From a virus, in IMG/VR virus record IMGVR_UViG_3300025879_001568, positions 1 through 40,352 of that record: a stretch of DNA of 40,352 nucleotides; one strand, given 5' to 3'. The notes under the pieces were generated by a model. It did not search any database. It saw only the letters and a program-made list of their open reading frames with translations, and had not been told where the DNA came from. Position 1 is the first letter of the stretch. Every line of letters begins with the position of its first letter. The position numbers and the translations under genes were made by a program. Positions 8,149-17,150 of the stretch are shown here, in pieces.

Positions 8149-9729
8149 ATGGGAGCATTATTAGAATCAGGAAAAGTTGGTAACGTAAACCTTAATCACT
8201 TAAAAGAGGTACGTACTGACGTAATTAACAGATGGGACGGACTTGGACTATTAGAAGGTCTAGGAGGTCACAAAAAAGAGAATATAGCACAATTATTCGA
8301 AAACCAAGCATCTTACATGCTTAATGAATCAGTTGCATTAGGTAACGAAGGTTCTTTCGAAACAGTGGTATTTCCAATCGTGAGAAGAGTATTCTCAAAA
8401 TTATTAGCTAACGAAATCGTTTCGGTACAAGCATTGAACTTACCAATTGGTAAATTGTTTTACTTTATTCCTAAATTGGAGAACTCTGCATTTTTGGGTG
8501 CTTCTGCTGGTATCAATCCAGAAGGAACTAACGTTAGTCCTAACCTATACGACTCTTTCTACGGAGAAGATGGTCTTTATGACGAATCTAAAGGTAAAGA
8601 AATAGCGTTATCAGGAACAGCTACAACTGCAAACTTGTTTGCGTTTGACTCAGCTGCTGATAGTGGGTATGTAACTAAAGCAGGAACTGATATTGCAGTT
8701 GAATCAACAGAAATTATCAAAGTGAACTTTAGTTCATCGATAACTAACTGGGAAAACGCTGACGAAGTATTGTCTACATTGGCAATAACATCAGCTACTT
8801 CAGGTGCTGATTTCGATTTCTATTTACCAGCACAAAAGTATGGTAGAGCAGTAATGGAAGCTAATGGTGATGTTTATGTTGCTGTTGTTAACAATAGTGC
8901 TACAGTTGCATTACCATTAACTGGTCTTACAGTTAGTGCTAAAGAATACGAAACTTTAGAATATCAAGATGAAATGGGTGAAGTTTCTTTCGAACTTAAA
9001 TCAGTAACGGTTTCAGTTATAGAAAGAAAACTAAGAGCACAATGGTCTCCAGAGCTTGCTCAGGATGTTAGTGCATTCCATAACATTGATGCTGAAGCTG
9101 AATTAACAGCTTTACTATCAGAGCAAGTTGCTGCTGAAATCGATAGAGAAATCTTAAGAGATTTACGTAGAGGTGCTGCTTGGAGAATGACATGGGATTA
9201 CTCTGGATCTAGAGTAAACACTGGTGGAATTTCTGCATCAAATGGTTTCTATACACAAAAAGAGTGGAACCAAACGTTAATCACTGCGGTTAACCAAGTT
9301 TCTGCACAAATTCATAAAGCTACATTAAGAGGTGGAGCTAACTGGATCGTTGTATCTGCTGAAGTATCAGCTATATTGGACGATTTAGAGTACTTCCACG
9401 TATCTAATGCAGCTCCAGAGCAAGACAAATTCAACATGGGTATTGAAAGAATCGGTTCATTGGGTGGAAGATACCAAGTATACCGTGATCCTTACTTCCC
9501 AGCTGACACAATCTTAATGGGACACAAAGGTACTTCATTATTGGATACTGGTTACATCTACGCACCATACGTGCCGATGCAATTAACGCCAACAATGTAC
9601 AACCCGTTCACTTTCGCGCCAGTTAAAGGTATTATGACTCGTTACGCTAAGAAAATGGTTAATAACCGTTTCTATGGTGTTATCAAGTGTAAAAATATCG
9701 TTAGCTTCGGTATCGGAGGTTTCAGATAA
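8149..9729 (+). CDS. 23: Major capsid protein (T4 gp23-like)
   Basis: Main shell subunit of the head, 526 residues against 521 in T4. The N-terminal propeptide resembles T4 gp23: NRWDGLGLLEGL (27-38) and IAQLFENQ (46-53) parallel the NKW-LLEG and IAKIFENQ blocks. A likely gp21-type cleavage is after LNE at residue 60 (LNE/S). The HK97-fold body follows and ends with RFYGVIKCKNIVSFGIGGFR. The leader is A-rich with no Shine-Dalgarno. A strong terminator follows, so there is no adjacent T4 gp24 vertex-protein homologue. Confidence 0.96.
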   Translation: MGALLESGKVGNVNLNHLKEVRTDVINRWDGLGLLEGLGGHKKENIAQLFENQASYMLNESVALGNEGSFETVVFPIVRRVFSKLLANEIVSVQALNLPIGKLFYFIPKLENSAFLGASAGINPEGTNVSPNLYDSFYGEDGLYDESKGKEIALSGTATTANLFAFDSAADSGYVTKAGTDIAVESTEIIKVNFSSSITNWENADEVLSTLAITSATSGADFDFYLPAQKYGRAVMEANGDVYVAVVNNSATVALPLTGLTVSAKEYETLEYQDEMGEVSFELKSVTVSVIERKLRAQWSPELAQDVSAFHNIDAEAELTALLSEQVAAEIDREILRDLRRGAAWRMTWDYSGSRVNTGGISASNGFYTQKEWNQTLITAVNQVSAQIHKATLRGGANWIVVSAEVSAILDDLEYFHVSNAAPEQDKFNMGIERIGSLGGRYQVYRDPYFPADTILMGHKGTSLLDTGYIYAPYVPMQLTPTMYNPFTFAPVKGIMTRYAKKMVNNRFYGVIKCKNIVSFGIGGFR

Positions 9730-9760
9730 TATTTTATCTAACGGTTTATACCAATATATT

Positions 9761-9793
9761 AAAAGGGTGGGAATATTTTCCCACCCTTTTTTT
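9761..9793 (+). terminator. Strong intrinsic terminator after the capsid gene
   Basis: AAAAGGGTGGGAA (9761-9773) pairs perfectly with TTCCCACCCTTTT (9778-9790) around a TATT loop, with Ts to 9793. It separates head genes from the glycan cluster. Confidence 0.95.
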
Positions 9794-9824
9794 GTTTATA
9801 TTGGCCATAATTTATCTATATTTG
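9792..9824 (+). promoter_or_regulatory. Host-type (Bacteroidota) promoter of the glycan cluster
   Basis: TTG (9792-9794), 22-base spacer, then TATATTTG (9817-9824), an exact match to the Bacteroidota -7 element TAnnTTTG. The ATG at 9846 follows 21 bases later. This suggests transcription by unmodified host RNA polymerase, independent of the head genes. Confidence 0.7.
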
Positions 9825-9845
9825 TATTACTAATAAAGATAAATT

Positions 9846-12584
9846 ATGAAAAGATTATTATATATAGCACCACATCTATCAACTGGGGGTTTACCACAAT
9901 ATTTAACTAAAAAAATAGAGTTACTAAAGGATTCATTTGAAATATATGTTGTTGAGTGGGCTAATCATACTGGTGGTGTTTTAGTTGTACAACGTGATAG
10001 AATAACATCTATGATAGATCCAGATAAATTCTTCACCCTAGGTGAAAATAAAATGGATTTGTTAAATCTTATAGAAGAAATAAAACCAGACATTGTACAT
10101 TTAGAAGAAATCCCTGAATATTTTATGGATTTCAACGTAGCTAAAGCGTTATACAAAAAAGACAGGGAATACTCTATTATAGAAACGTCCCATGATTCAT
10201 CTTACGACGCTACTCAAAAGAAATTCTTCCCAGATAAGTTCATGTTTGTTTCTGACTGGCAAATTAAATTATTTGATTCTATAAGTGACATACCTAAAGT
10301 CTTAGTTGAATACCCTATAGAATATAATGATAGACCAGACAGGGAAAAAGCCTTAAAAGAATTAAATCTAGACCCTAGTAAGAAACATATATTACATGTC
10401 GGTCTATTTACACCCAGAAAGAATCAAGCAGAGTTTTTTGAGTACGCCAGAAGTTTACCTGATTATGTTTTCCATAGTGTTGGTAATCAATCGGGTAATT
10501 TCGCTCATTACTGGGAGCCCTTAATGGTTAACAAACCCAAAAATGTTGTCTGGCACGGGGAAAGAAGTGACGTAGAGCGTTTCTACAGTTCTATGGACTT
10601 ATTTTTATTCACATCAAGAGGGACAAACAACGACAAAGAAACTATGCCATTAGTTATTCGTGAGGCTATTTCTTTTAAAATACCCACGTTAATATATAAT
10701 TTAGGTGTTTACTTAGACTATTTTGATAAATTTGAAGGTGTTGATTACCTAGATTTTAGTGATTTTGATCTAAATTGTGATAAAATACGTAATATACTCA
10801 ATAATGAGATTAAAATTAAGCCAGAAATAAGGGTAGATAAAGAAGCGATAGTTATATCTACATACCCAACAACCAAAAGTGCCTTAGATACCACAATAGA
10901 GTGTATTTTAGCGGCTAAAGATACGGGTAGGAAAGTTATATTAACGTCACACTTACCCATATCAGAAGAATTACAGTCTTTAGTAGATTACACAGTATAC
11001 GATAAGAATAATATTCTAACCAAACACACATTCTATTCTCAAAGTAGATATACTGAAGATAAGTTCTCTTCGTTCGTTAACTTAAGAGGTGAAGGTAACG
11101 ATGTTTATCATGGACCAACATGCTACACGAATTACTATAACGGGGCTTCCCTGGCTAAAAGTTTAGGTATCGACAAAGTGTATTTCCTAAACTACGACTA
11201 CATTATTAAGAATACTGAATATATCGACCACGTATCAAAAGTACTTAACACTAAAAAGGGTTACTTTGGTGATATGCCTAAAAATCAAGAAGGACACTCA
11301 GTAACAACTTTCTTTATGGGTGTTAACCCAGAATTTTACCTAGATACGATTAAACCTATTTTTACTCCTAAAGATTATGAAGACCTAAGACAAAAATGGG
11401 GTTCATACAGCAATGGTTATGAAAATATGATGTTCTTCGCATTTAAAGATAAGTTAGTTGATATAGAATTAGTTAATGAAGAAACCTTTAAAGAAGAGAT
11501 AGCAGATAATTTTAACCATATGGATTATTCTATGGTAGAATATTTTACGGTATTACCAACCAATATACCTAACACATTTGCGACATATCTACAAGTATCT
11601 AATTTAGTGGATAGCAGGATAGTGAATATAAAAGTTAGTGATGGTAAAAACTTAATATCCGAAGAGGATATTACCGTAACAGGTAAAGGTGTTTGGTATA
11701 ACTTAATTAATTATAACACTAATGGTACGTACCATGTTGAATACACATCTTATGATAAAGAGACTAAAAGATTTATTAGTAGCAAGAATATTACAATAAA
11801 TAACGACTACATCTCTAAAACCCTAATAGATAATGGGTTGTTTACGTATAAGGGTGACATCAACGAATTAAACATATTAAATGGTAAAAATGAAGAACCT
11901 AGAATTAGGATAGTACATTTAGTAACAGAACCAGATATCAACCCTAAAGAGTTAACCTCCACTAAATCATTAAAAGATTTCGCTAATAATTTTGGTAATG
12001 TGGAGTATTATCAAAAAGTTAATGAGATATACAAAGAACTCCCCCCAAAAGATACGTGTCACAGACCCAAAGATATATCTATGGAACCAGGTTACTTTAA
12101 ATTATCACCAGGACATTATGGATGTTTTTTAGCACACAAAAACGGTATAACTATGGAGAGTAATAATGACTTTGACTTCATTTTAGTATTCGAAGGTGAT
12201 GTCATTATAGATCACGATTATGAAGACTTATACAATAATTTAATTAGATGGTCAAAATTAGCTAAAGAGGAGGATATCGATATGGTTGGTTTTGGTAATT
12301 ACTGTGCAGAAAGGTTTCAAGGTAAGAGAGAAGACCTGCTTTTAAACCTAAGTATTTTCGCACCAGCACAATCTTACTTGATTAATAGAGAAAAATTACC
12401 TAATTTTGTTAGTAGGTTTAATACACGTAAATGGGACGCTTTTGATCTATGGATGACTAAAGTTGCTGGTTTGCATGGTGCTATGGCTGATAAAGTTTAT
12501 ACTAAACACTTACCAGGTTACTCTATAGTTGACAAGAAAGATAAAAATAAAGATAATGATTATGCACAAATTTTTGCTGATTAA
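9846..12584 (+). CDS. Three-module glycosyltransferase (GT4-like, second GT-like, GT25-like)
   Basis: A 912-residue multidomain sugar transferase. Residues 1-320 look like a GT-B (GT4-type) enzyme: N-terminal IAPHLSTGGLPQYL, then HVGLFTPRKNQAEF (184-197) and TSRGTNNDKETMPLVIREAISFKIP (256-280), the usual nucleotide-sugar binding half. Residues 333-560 (IVISTYPTTKSALDTTIECILAA...) look like a second, divergent GT-A-like region. Residues 565-680 are beta-rich linker. Residues 687-905 match the GT25/LPS type: LSPGHYGCFLAHKNGI (753-768) and FEGD (782-785) in place of the usual EDD. Specificities are unknown. It is the first gene of a five-gene operon; its TAA overlaps the next ATG by one base. 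Confidence 0.85.
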   Translation: MKRLLYIAPHLSTGGLPQYLTKKIELLKDSFEIYVVEWANHTGGVLVVQRDRITSMIDPDKFFTLGENKMDLLNLIEEIKPDIVHLEEIPEYFMDFNVAKALYKKDREYSIIETSHDSSYDATQKKFFPDKFMFVSDWQIKLFDSISDIPKVLVEYPIEYNDRPDREKALKELNLDPSKKHILHVGLFTPRKNQAEFFEYARSLPDYVFHSVGNQSGNFAHYWEPLMVNKPKNVVWHGERSDVERFYSSMDLFLFTSRGTNNDKETMPLVIREAISFKIPTLIYNLGVYLDYFDKFEGVDYLDFSDFDLNCDKIRNILNNEIKIKPEIRVDKEAIVISTYPTTKSALDTTIECILAAKDTGRKVILTSHLPISEELQSLVDYTVYDKNNILTKHTFYSQSRYTEDKFSSFVNLRGEGNDVYHGPTCYTNYYNGASLAKSLGIDKVYFLNYDYIIKNTEYIDHVSKVLNTKKGYFGDMPKNQEGHSVTTFFMGVNPEFYLDTIKPIFTPKDYEDLRQKWGSYSNGYENMMFFAFKDKLVDIELVNEETFKEEIADNFNHMDYSMVEYFTVLPTNIPNTFATYLQVSNLVDSRIVNIKVSDGKNLISEEDITVTGKGVWYNLINYNTNGTYHVEYTSYDKETKRFISSKNITINNDYISKTLIDNGLFTYKGDINELNILNGKNEEPRIRIVHLVTEPDINPKELTSTKSLKDFANNFGNVEYYQKVNEIYKELPPKDTCHRPKDISMEPGYFKLSPGHYGCFLAHKNGITMESNNDFDFILVFEGDVIIDHDYEDLYNNLIRWSKLAKEEDIDMVGFGNYCAERFQGKREDLLLNLSIFAPAQSYLINREKLPNFVSRFNTRKWDAFDLWMTKVAGLHGAMADKVYTKHLPGYSIVDKKDKNKDNDYAQIFAD

Positions 12585-13183
12585 TGGTATATAAGGGATA
12601 TAAATTAGGTACTAGTAAGTCAGATTTCGACCTAAATTGGTACAAGAATGTTTACAAAGAAATATGGGAGGATCATGAATATAACAGGTATGGGGTATCC
12701 ATAAATGAGGGGGACATAGTTATTGATTGTGGCGCTAACGTGGGTATGTTCAGTAATTACGCTATTGATTATCTTAAGGCTAAGACTGTATATTCATTTG
12801 AGAGTGACCCAACATTCGTTGAATGTTTAAGGGAAAATACTAAAGATAGAAACGTAATAATAACACATGGTTATGTATCAGATAGAACTGAAAAAGGTCA
12901 CTACAATATAGATAAAATACTAGATGAAAATAATTTATCGTATATAGATTTCGCTAAGATTGATATAGAATGGTGGGAATACCCTCTTTTAATAAACATG
13001 TCGAATCAAACGATGAAAAAAATAAATAAGTGGGTCATAGAAGTCCACTCAATCAACAACCATTCTGGTAAAGTCTTAAACATAATAGAAAAGTTCAGCA
13101 AAAACGGTTTTGATGTTAATTACGAACAAATACATAAACAAACGACTTTAGGGTTGTTGTACGCAAAAAAAGTTAGAATATAA
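12584..13183 (+). CDS. FkbM-family SAM-dependent methyltransferase
   Basis: Predicted to transfer a methyl group from S-adenosylmethionine, in this family commonly to a sugar hydroxyl. The 199 residues contain motif I VIDCGANVGMFS (46-57), an acidic SAM-ribose position in YSFES (E73), and the FkbM-type KIDIEWWEY (125-133), which replaces the usual K-D-E-G-E pattern. Shorter than many FkbM proteins but complete. The start ATG overlaps the preceding stop (TAATG), which points to translational coupling, and the next gene follows after 3 bases. In this cluster a glycan-capping O-methyltransferase is the likely role. Confidence 0.82.
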   Translation: MVYKGYKLGTSKSDFDLNWYKNVYKEIWEDHEYNRYGVSINEGDIVIDCGANVGMFSNYAIDYLKAKTVYSFESDPTFVECLRENTKDRNVIITHGYVSDRTEKGHYNIDKILDENNLSYIDFAKIDIEWWEYPLLINMSNQTMKKINKWVIEVHSINNHSGKVLNIIEKFSKNGFDVNYEQIHKQTTLGLLYAKKVRI

Positions 13184-13186
13184 AAA

Positions 13187-14131
13187 ATGAGGATATGTCA
13201 AGTACACCCTGGTTGTGGTATACCAGTACCACCACCAAATTGGGGAGCAGTAGAGAGAATAGTCTGGGAATTCACGGAAAACCTTAGAAAATTAGGTCAC
13301 ACCGTAGATATAAAATACGCTAACGAAATAAATCCAGGTGATTACGATATAGTACACGTACATATGGCTAATTTAGCTATATACCTAAAAGATAGGGGTG
13401 TAAAATATATTTATCAATTACATGATCACCACGCCTATTACTACGGTAAAGAATCTAATAATTTTAAACAGAACCTTAAAGCCATAGAAAACTCAGAAAT
13501 ATCTTTAATGCCAGGTAAATTCCTAGTACCATATTTCAACACCCCAAAAGCAGTGTACTTCTCACACGGAGTTAACACAGACTTTTTCAAACCAGGAGAA
13601 ACACCTAAAGAACATAAATTATTATGTCTAGCTAACAACGGTATGGCTGGAATGGACGGTTACGATAGAAAGGGTTTTGGTTTGGCTATAAAAGCTGCTA
13701 TGGCTAAAAACTTACCAATAACAATAGCTGGTCCAAGAAATAATGAGAATTTTTTAAAAGAAAATCCATGGGTATATGGTTACCCTAAACTAAGCCTAGA
13801 GTGGGAACCAAACCAAGACGAACTAGTTGATCTATACCAAAGACACAGTATATTCATGCATCCATCGGAATTAGAGGCTGGTCACCCAAATTTAACTATC
13901 CTAGAAGCCGCAGCATGTGGCTTACCTATAAATGGGTGGATAGAGATGAATACGGACTTTAACGGTATGTGGAGGGCTAAAAGAGATGTGTTAAGTCTAG
14001 TTAGAGGTTTAGAGGATATAACCACCAATTACGAAACTTACCGTGAAAGAGCTATAAGCCACGCTGAGTCCTTATCATGGTACAACAGATCAATAGAATT
14101 AATAGAAGTTTACAAAAAAAATAAAGTTTAA
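13187..14131 (+). CDS. GT4-type (GT-B fold) glycosyltransferase
   Basis: A 314-residue retaining glycosyltransferase candidate. The N-terminal half has CQVHPGCGIPVPPPNWGAVERIVWE (4-28), a typical GT4 acceptor-side glycine-rich loop. The C-terminal half has ANNGMAGMDGYDRKGFGLAIKAA (149-171), AGPRNN (181-186) and SELEAGHPNLTILEAAACGLP (227-247), the donor-binding acidic pair region. It is shorter than typical GT4 enzymes (about 370) but has both lobes. Stop and next start overlap by one base (TAATG). Donor and acceptor cannot be read from sequence. Confidence 0.87.
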   Translation: MRICQVHPGCGIPVPPPNWGAVERIVWEFTENLRKLGHTVDIKYANEINPGDYDIVHVHMANLAIYLKDRGVKYIYQLHDHHAYYYGKESNNFKQNLKAIENSEISLMPGKFLVPYFNTPKAVYFSHGVNTDFFKPGETPKEHKLLCLANNGMAGMDGYDRKGFGLAIKAAMAKNLPITIAGPRNNENFLKENPWVYGYPKLSLEWEPNQDELVDLYQRHSIFMHPSELEAGHPNLTILEAAACGLPINGWIEMNTDFNGMWRAKRDVLSLVRGLEDITTNYETYRERAISHAESLSWYNRSIELIEVYKKNKV

Positions 14132-15768
14132 TGAAAGTATTAGGTATCTCTTTTGGTGAACACTGTTGTGGTATAACATTACTTGAAGATGGTGAGATTG
14201 TGTTCTCACTAGAAGAAGAAAGACACGTTAGGGTAAAAACTTACGATGATTTTTATGGTGGGTATTTTAGGTTCCCATCTGTATCTATGGATAATGCTAT
14301 AACTAGGTTTGGTTTGGATATAAATACCATAGATTATATAACTAGTTACTACCCTAAAAACGAAGTTAAAGAGTGTTGGGAAGGAATGGGTTTAGGTGTA
14401 TTCCCTGAAGATAAATTTGTATTTGTAGATCATCACGATGCTCACGCTGCAACAGCTTACTATTTAAGTAATTTCCAGGAAGACACTTTAGTGGTTACAA
14501 TGGACGCTAGCGGTGGTGAGCACAGTGCTAAGTATTTTACTGGAACTGGGGGTGATTTAAAATATATTGATGGGTTAACCATAGAAAAGAAATCTTTCGG
14601 GCACCTATACTCTATGATAACAGAGTTTCTAGGGTTTAAGAGATTAAAAGACGAGGGCAAGGTTGTAGGTATGGCAGCTCACGGTAAATTCAACTCTGTG
14701 GTGTACAAAGCTTTAAACGAATCCTTCAAGGTTATGGGTACACAAACAGATGATGATAATAAAAAAGATGGTGGTGGTGTTATATTAGGTAAATTATATT
14801 CAGACTTCTACACTTCTTTTTACAAAGAATTAGGCTCTAAAGTATTATTCGGTGATAAATCCGATATAGCATACACGGGACAAATGTTTTTCGAAGAAAA
14901 AGTATTAGAGTTAATAAATAATTTACATCACACACAACCAAAAATAAATAAGTTAGCTGTTGCTGGTGGTATATTTGCCAACGTAAAACTTAACAAAAGG
15001 TTAAACGAATTGTATTGGGTGGAAGAAATGTTTGTAGCTCCACCTATGGGTGATGAAGGGTGCGCTTTAGGTTGTGCTTTAATGGTACATAAAAACAAAA
15101 ACCCAGACTTCAAACCATTTAAATTAGAAAACATGTATTTAGGTACTAGTTATAATGATTTAGAAGTGGGTGAGGAGTATTGGGACTTAAATAAATTCAG
15201 TAGAGAGTTATTTACGGCCGATATCGCAGCCAAATACTTATCAGAAGGTAATATTATAGGTGTATTCAACGGTAGATATGAACACGGTCCTAGAGCTTTA
15301 GGTAATAGAAGTATTATAGGTGAGGTGACTAACCCAGAAACTTATGATAAAATTAATGACAAGTTACAGAGAAATGATTTCATGCCATTCGCCCCAGCGG
15401 TTATGAGTGAACACGCTAACGATGTATTTAAAATAGATAAATCAAGATACACCGCCGAATTTATGACTATGTTGTATGATACCAGACCAGAATGGGTTAA
15501 CAAAATACCAACAGTAGTACACCCAGTAGACAAAACAGCGAGGATACAGATAGTTACTAAAGATAGTAACCCAACATTCCACAATATATTAAATGAGTAT
15601 AACAAAATAACTGGTGTGCCGATACTATTAAATACATCGTTTAACGTACATCGTGAACCGATAGTATGTCACCCAAGCGAAGCGTTTAAACACCTAGAAG
15701 ATGGCGTGGTAGACCTATTAATCATAAACAATTTTATTTACAAAAGATATGAAGGAAATATTAATTAA
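14131..15768 (+). CDS. NodU/CmcH/TobZ-type carbamoyltransferase
   Basis: Transfers a carbamoyl group from carbamoyl phosphate, via an adenylate, to a hydroxyl of a sugar or other small acceptor. The 545 residues show the Kae1-like domain motifs HHDAHA (101-106), MDASGGEHS (124-132), GMAAHG (180-185), AGGIFANVKLN (278-288) and GDEG (307-310). The C-terminal YrdC-like part has GRYEHGPRALGNRSI (381-395) and NTSFNVHREP (501-510). Length is close to NodU. Neighbouring glycosyltransferases and a methyltransferase suggest a glycan acceptor, as for NodU on Nod factors. Members of this superfamily have also been tied to 5-hydroxymethylcytosine carbamoylation in phage DNA, so nucleic acid is a real alternative. 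Confidence 0.93.
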   Translation: MKVLGISFGEHCCGITLLEDGEIVFSLEEERHVRVKTYDDFYGGYFRFPSVSMDNAITRFGLDINTIDYITSYYPKNEVKECWEGMGLGVFPEDKFVFVDHHDAHAATAYYLSNFQEDTLVVTMDASGGEHSAKYFTGTGGDLKYIDGLTIEKKSFGHLYSMITEFLGFKRLKDEGKVVGMAAHGKFNSVVYKALNESFKVMGTQTDDDNKKDGGGVILGKLYSDFYTSFYKELGSKVLFGDKSDIAYTGQMFFEEKVLELINNLHHTQPKINKLAVAGGIFANVKLNKRLNELYWVEEMFVAPPMGDEGCALGCALMVHKNKNPDFKPFKLENMYLGTSYNDLEVGEEYWDLNKFSRELFTADIAAKYLSEGNIIGVFNGRYEHGPRALGNRSIIGEVTNPETYDKINDKLQRNDFMPFAPAVMSEHANDVFKIDKSRYTAEFMTMLYDTRPEWVNKIPTVVHPVDKTARIQIVTKDSNPTFHNILNEYNKITGVPILLNTSFNVHREPIVCHPSEAFKHLEDGVVDLLIINNFIYKRYEGNIN

Positions 15769-16981
15769 AGAATACAATAATACAGAGATTTTAAGGAAAG
15801 ATTGTGTTGAACCCAACAATGGATTTATAGTTAATTTTATAAATGGTCCGTTTTGCGAGATAAAAGGTCCATTAGATAAAAACTATAGAGTCATATTCAG
15901 TGATAATAAAACTGGTAAAGTGTACCACACAACGGAAATAACCAATAATATGTGGACTAGGAGTACCATAGAATATTTTATTGATTGGAACATAAAGGTT
16001 TACGACCTAAGTGATGATCAACTAGTTTTTGAACACAACTACAATTCTGAAAACAAAAGGGTTTATGTACATTTAGGGAGTTCAGCCGTAGGTGACACCC
16101 TAGCATGGTTACCATACGTAGATGAATTCCAAAAGAAACATGGTTGCGAAATCATATGTTCGACATTCCATAACGATTGGTTTGAAAACGAATACACCAA
16201 CATAAAGTTCGTTAAACCTGGTACCCCTAATGAAAATTTATATGCTATGTATAGTGTGGGGTGGTTTTATGATGATAAAAAAATTAATCATAGAAAAGTA
16301 CCTATAGATTTTAAAAAATCACCATTACAAGAAACCGCAAGTTCTATATTAGGGTTAGAGCACAAAGAAATAAAACCAAAAGTTACCGTACTAAACGAAC
16401 CGACTAGGTTTAAAGGTAAGTACGTTGTTATAGCTCCACATGCATCTGCACACGCTAAGTATTGGAACAACCCAGGTGGTTGGCAAAAAGTGATTGACTA
16501 TTTAAATGAAAAGGGTTACGAAGTAGTTATGATTACTAGTGAAAAATTAAACGACAAATGGCACGACTCAAAACTAGGTGGTACACTGACAGGTGTTACT
16601 AACAAAACAGGTGACCACATCGACCTTAAAGACCGCATGGTAGATATTAAACACGCCGATGCTTTTATAGGACTGGGTAGTGGTTTAAGTTGGATGTCAT
16701 GGGCTATAGGTACACCTACAGTACTAATATCAGGCTTTAGTAAACCTTATTCAGAATTTGAGGGTTGTGAAAGAATATTCACACCAAAAGAAAGTACATG
16801 TAACGGATGTTTCAATAGAGAGTGGTTAAATGCTGGTGATTGGGAGTGGTGTCCAGATCATAAAGATACTGATAGACATTTCGAATGTAGTAAAACCATA
16901 ACTGTAGAACAAGTTATAAACGGGTTAAATAAAGCTCTGTTTAATGATGGGGTTAAGAATACGGTAGGTAAACCATTTTAA
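15749..16981 (+). CDS. Autotransporter-type O-heptosyltransferase homologue (Aah/TibC-like)
   Basis: Resembles the bacterial autotransporter heptosyltransferases, which O-glycosylate Ser in repeat regions of surface proteins. The N-terminal beta domain (about 22-100: FIVNFINGPFCEIKG...YFIDWNIKVYD) and the core HLGSSAVGDTLAWLPYVDEFQKKHGCEIICSTF (108-140) follow that family. The GT-B C-terminal half has GLGSGLSWMSWAIGTPTVLISG (308-329). Four cysteines, C351, C354, C368 and C380 (C-x2-C-x13-C-x11-C), sit where TibC has its iron-binding finger. The gene overlaps the carbamoyltransferase by 20 bases and is the last of the cluster, tail-to-tail with the collagen-like fibre genes. The donor sugar may differ from heptose. 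Confidence 0.87.
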   Translation: MKEILIKEYNNTEILRKDCVEPNNGFIVNFINGPFCEIKGPLDKNYRVIFSDNKTGKVYHTTEITNNMWTRSTIEYFIDWNIKVYDLSDDQLVFEHNYNSENKRVYVHLGSSAVGDTLAWLPYVDEFQKKHGCEIICSTFHNDWFENEYTNIKFVKPGTPNENLYAMYSVGWFYDDKKINHRKVPIDFKKSPLQETASSILGLEHKEIKPKVTVLNEPTRFKGKYVVIAPHASAHAKYWNNPGGWQKVIDYLNEKGYEVVMITSEKLNDKWHDSKLGGTLTGVTNKTGDHIDLKDRMVDIKHADAFIGLGSGLSWMSWAIGTPTVLISGFSKPYSEFEGCERIFTPKESTCNGCFNREWLNAGDWEWCPDHKDTDRHFECSKTITVEQVINGLNKALFNDGVKNTVGKPF

Positions 16982-17100
16982 GGTACATTTAAGGCAATTT
17001 AAATTAAATGGTTACACCTTAGTCAGTTTTTAAGTTAAAGTCTATAAAAAGGGTTTAATTACCTTAATAGATATATTAAAAATAAAAAGTATAGGTACAA

Positions 17101-17134
17101 AAAAAAAGGGAGGTTAATTAACCCCCCTTTTTTT
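17101..17134. terminator. Bidirectional terminator between glycan cluster and fibre genes
   Basis: A 34-base near-perfect inverted repeat: AAAAAAAGGGAGGTTAA (17101-17117) against TTAACCCCCCTTTTTTT (17118-17134), with one A-C mismatch and A/T runs on both ends. It can stop transcription from both sides, which suits the convergent genes. The remainder of the gap 16982-17150 shows nothing else clear. Confidence 0.9.
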
Positions 17135-17150
17135 GTTTATGTAATGTACA

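Noticed and set aside
9674-9910. 78-residue open frame across the capsid end, terminator and next start
   Set aside because: It overlaps two real genes in another frame and runs through a strong terminator.
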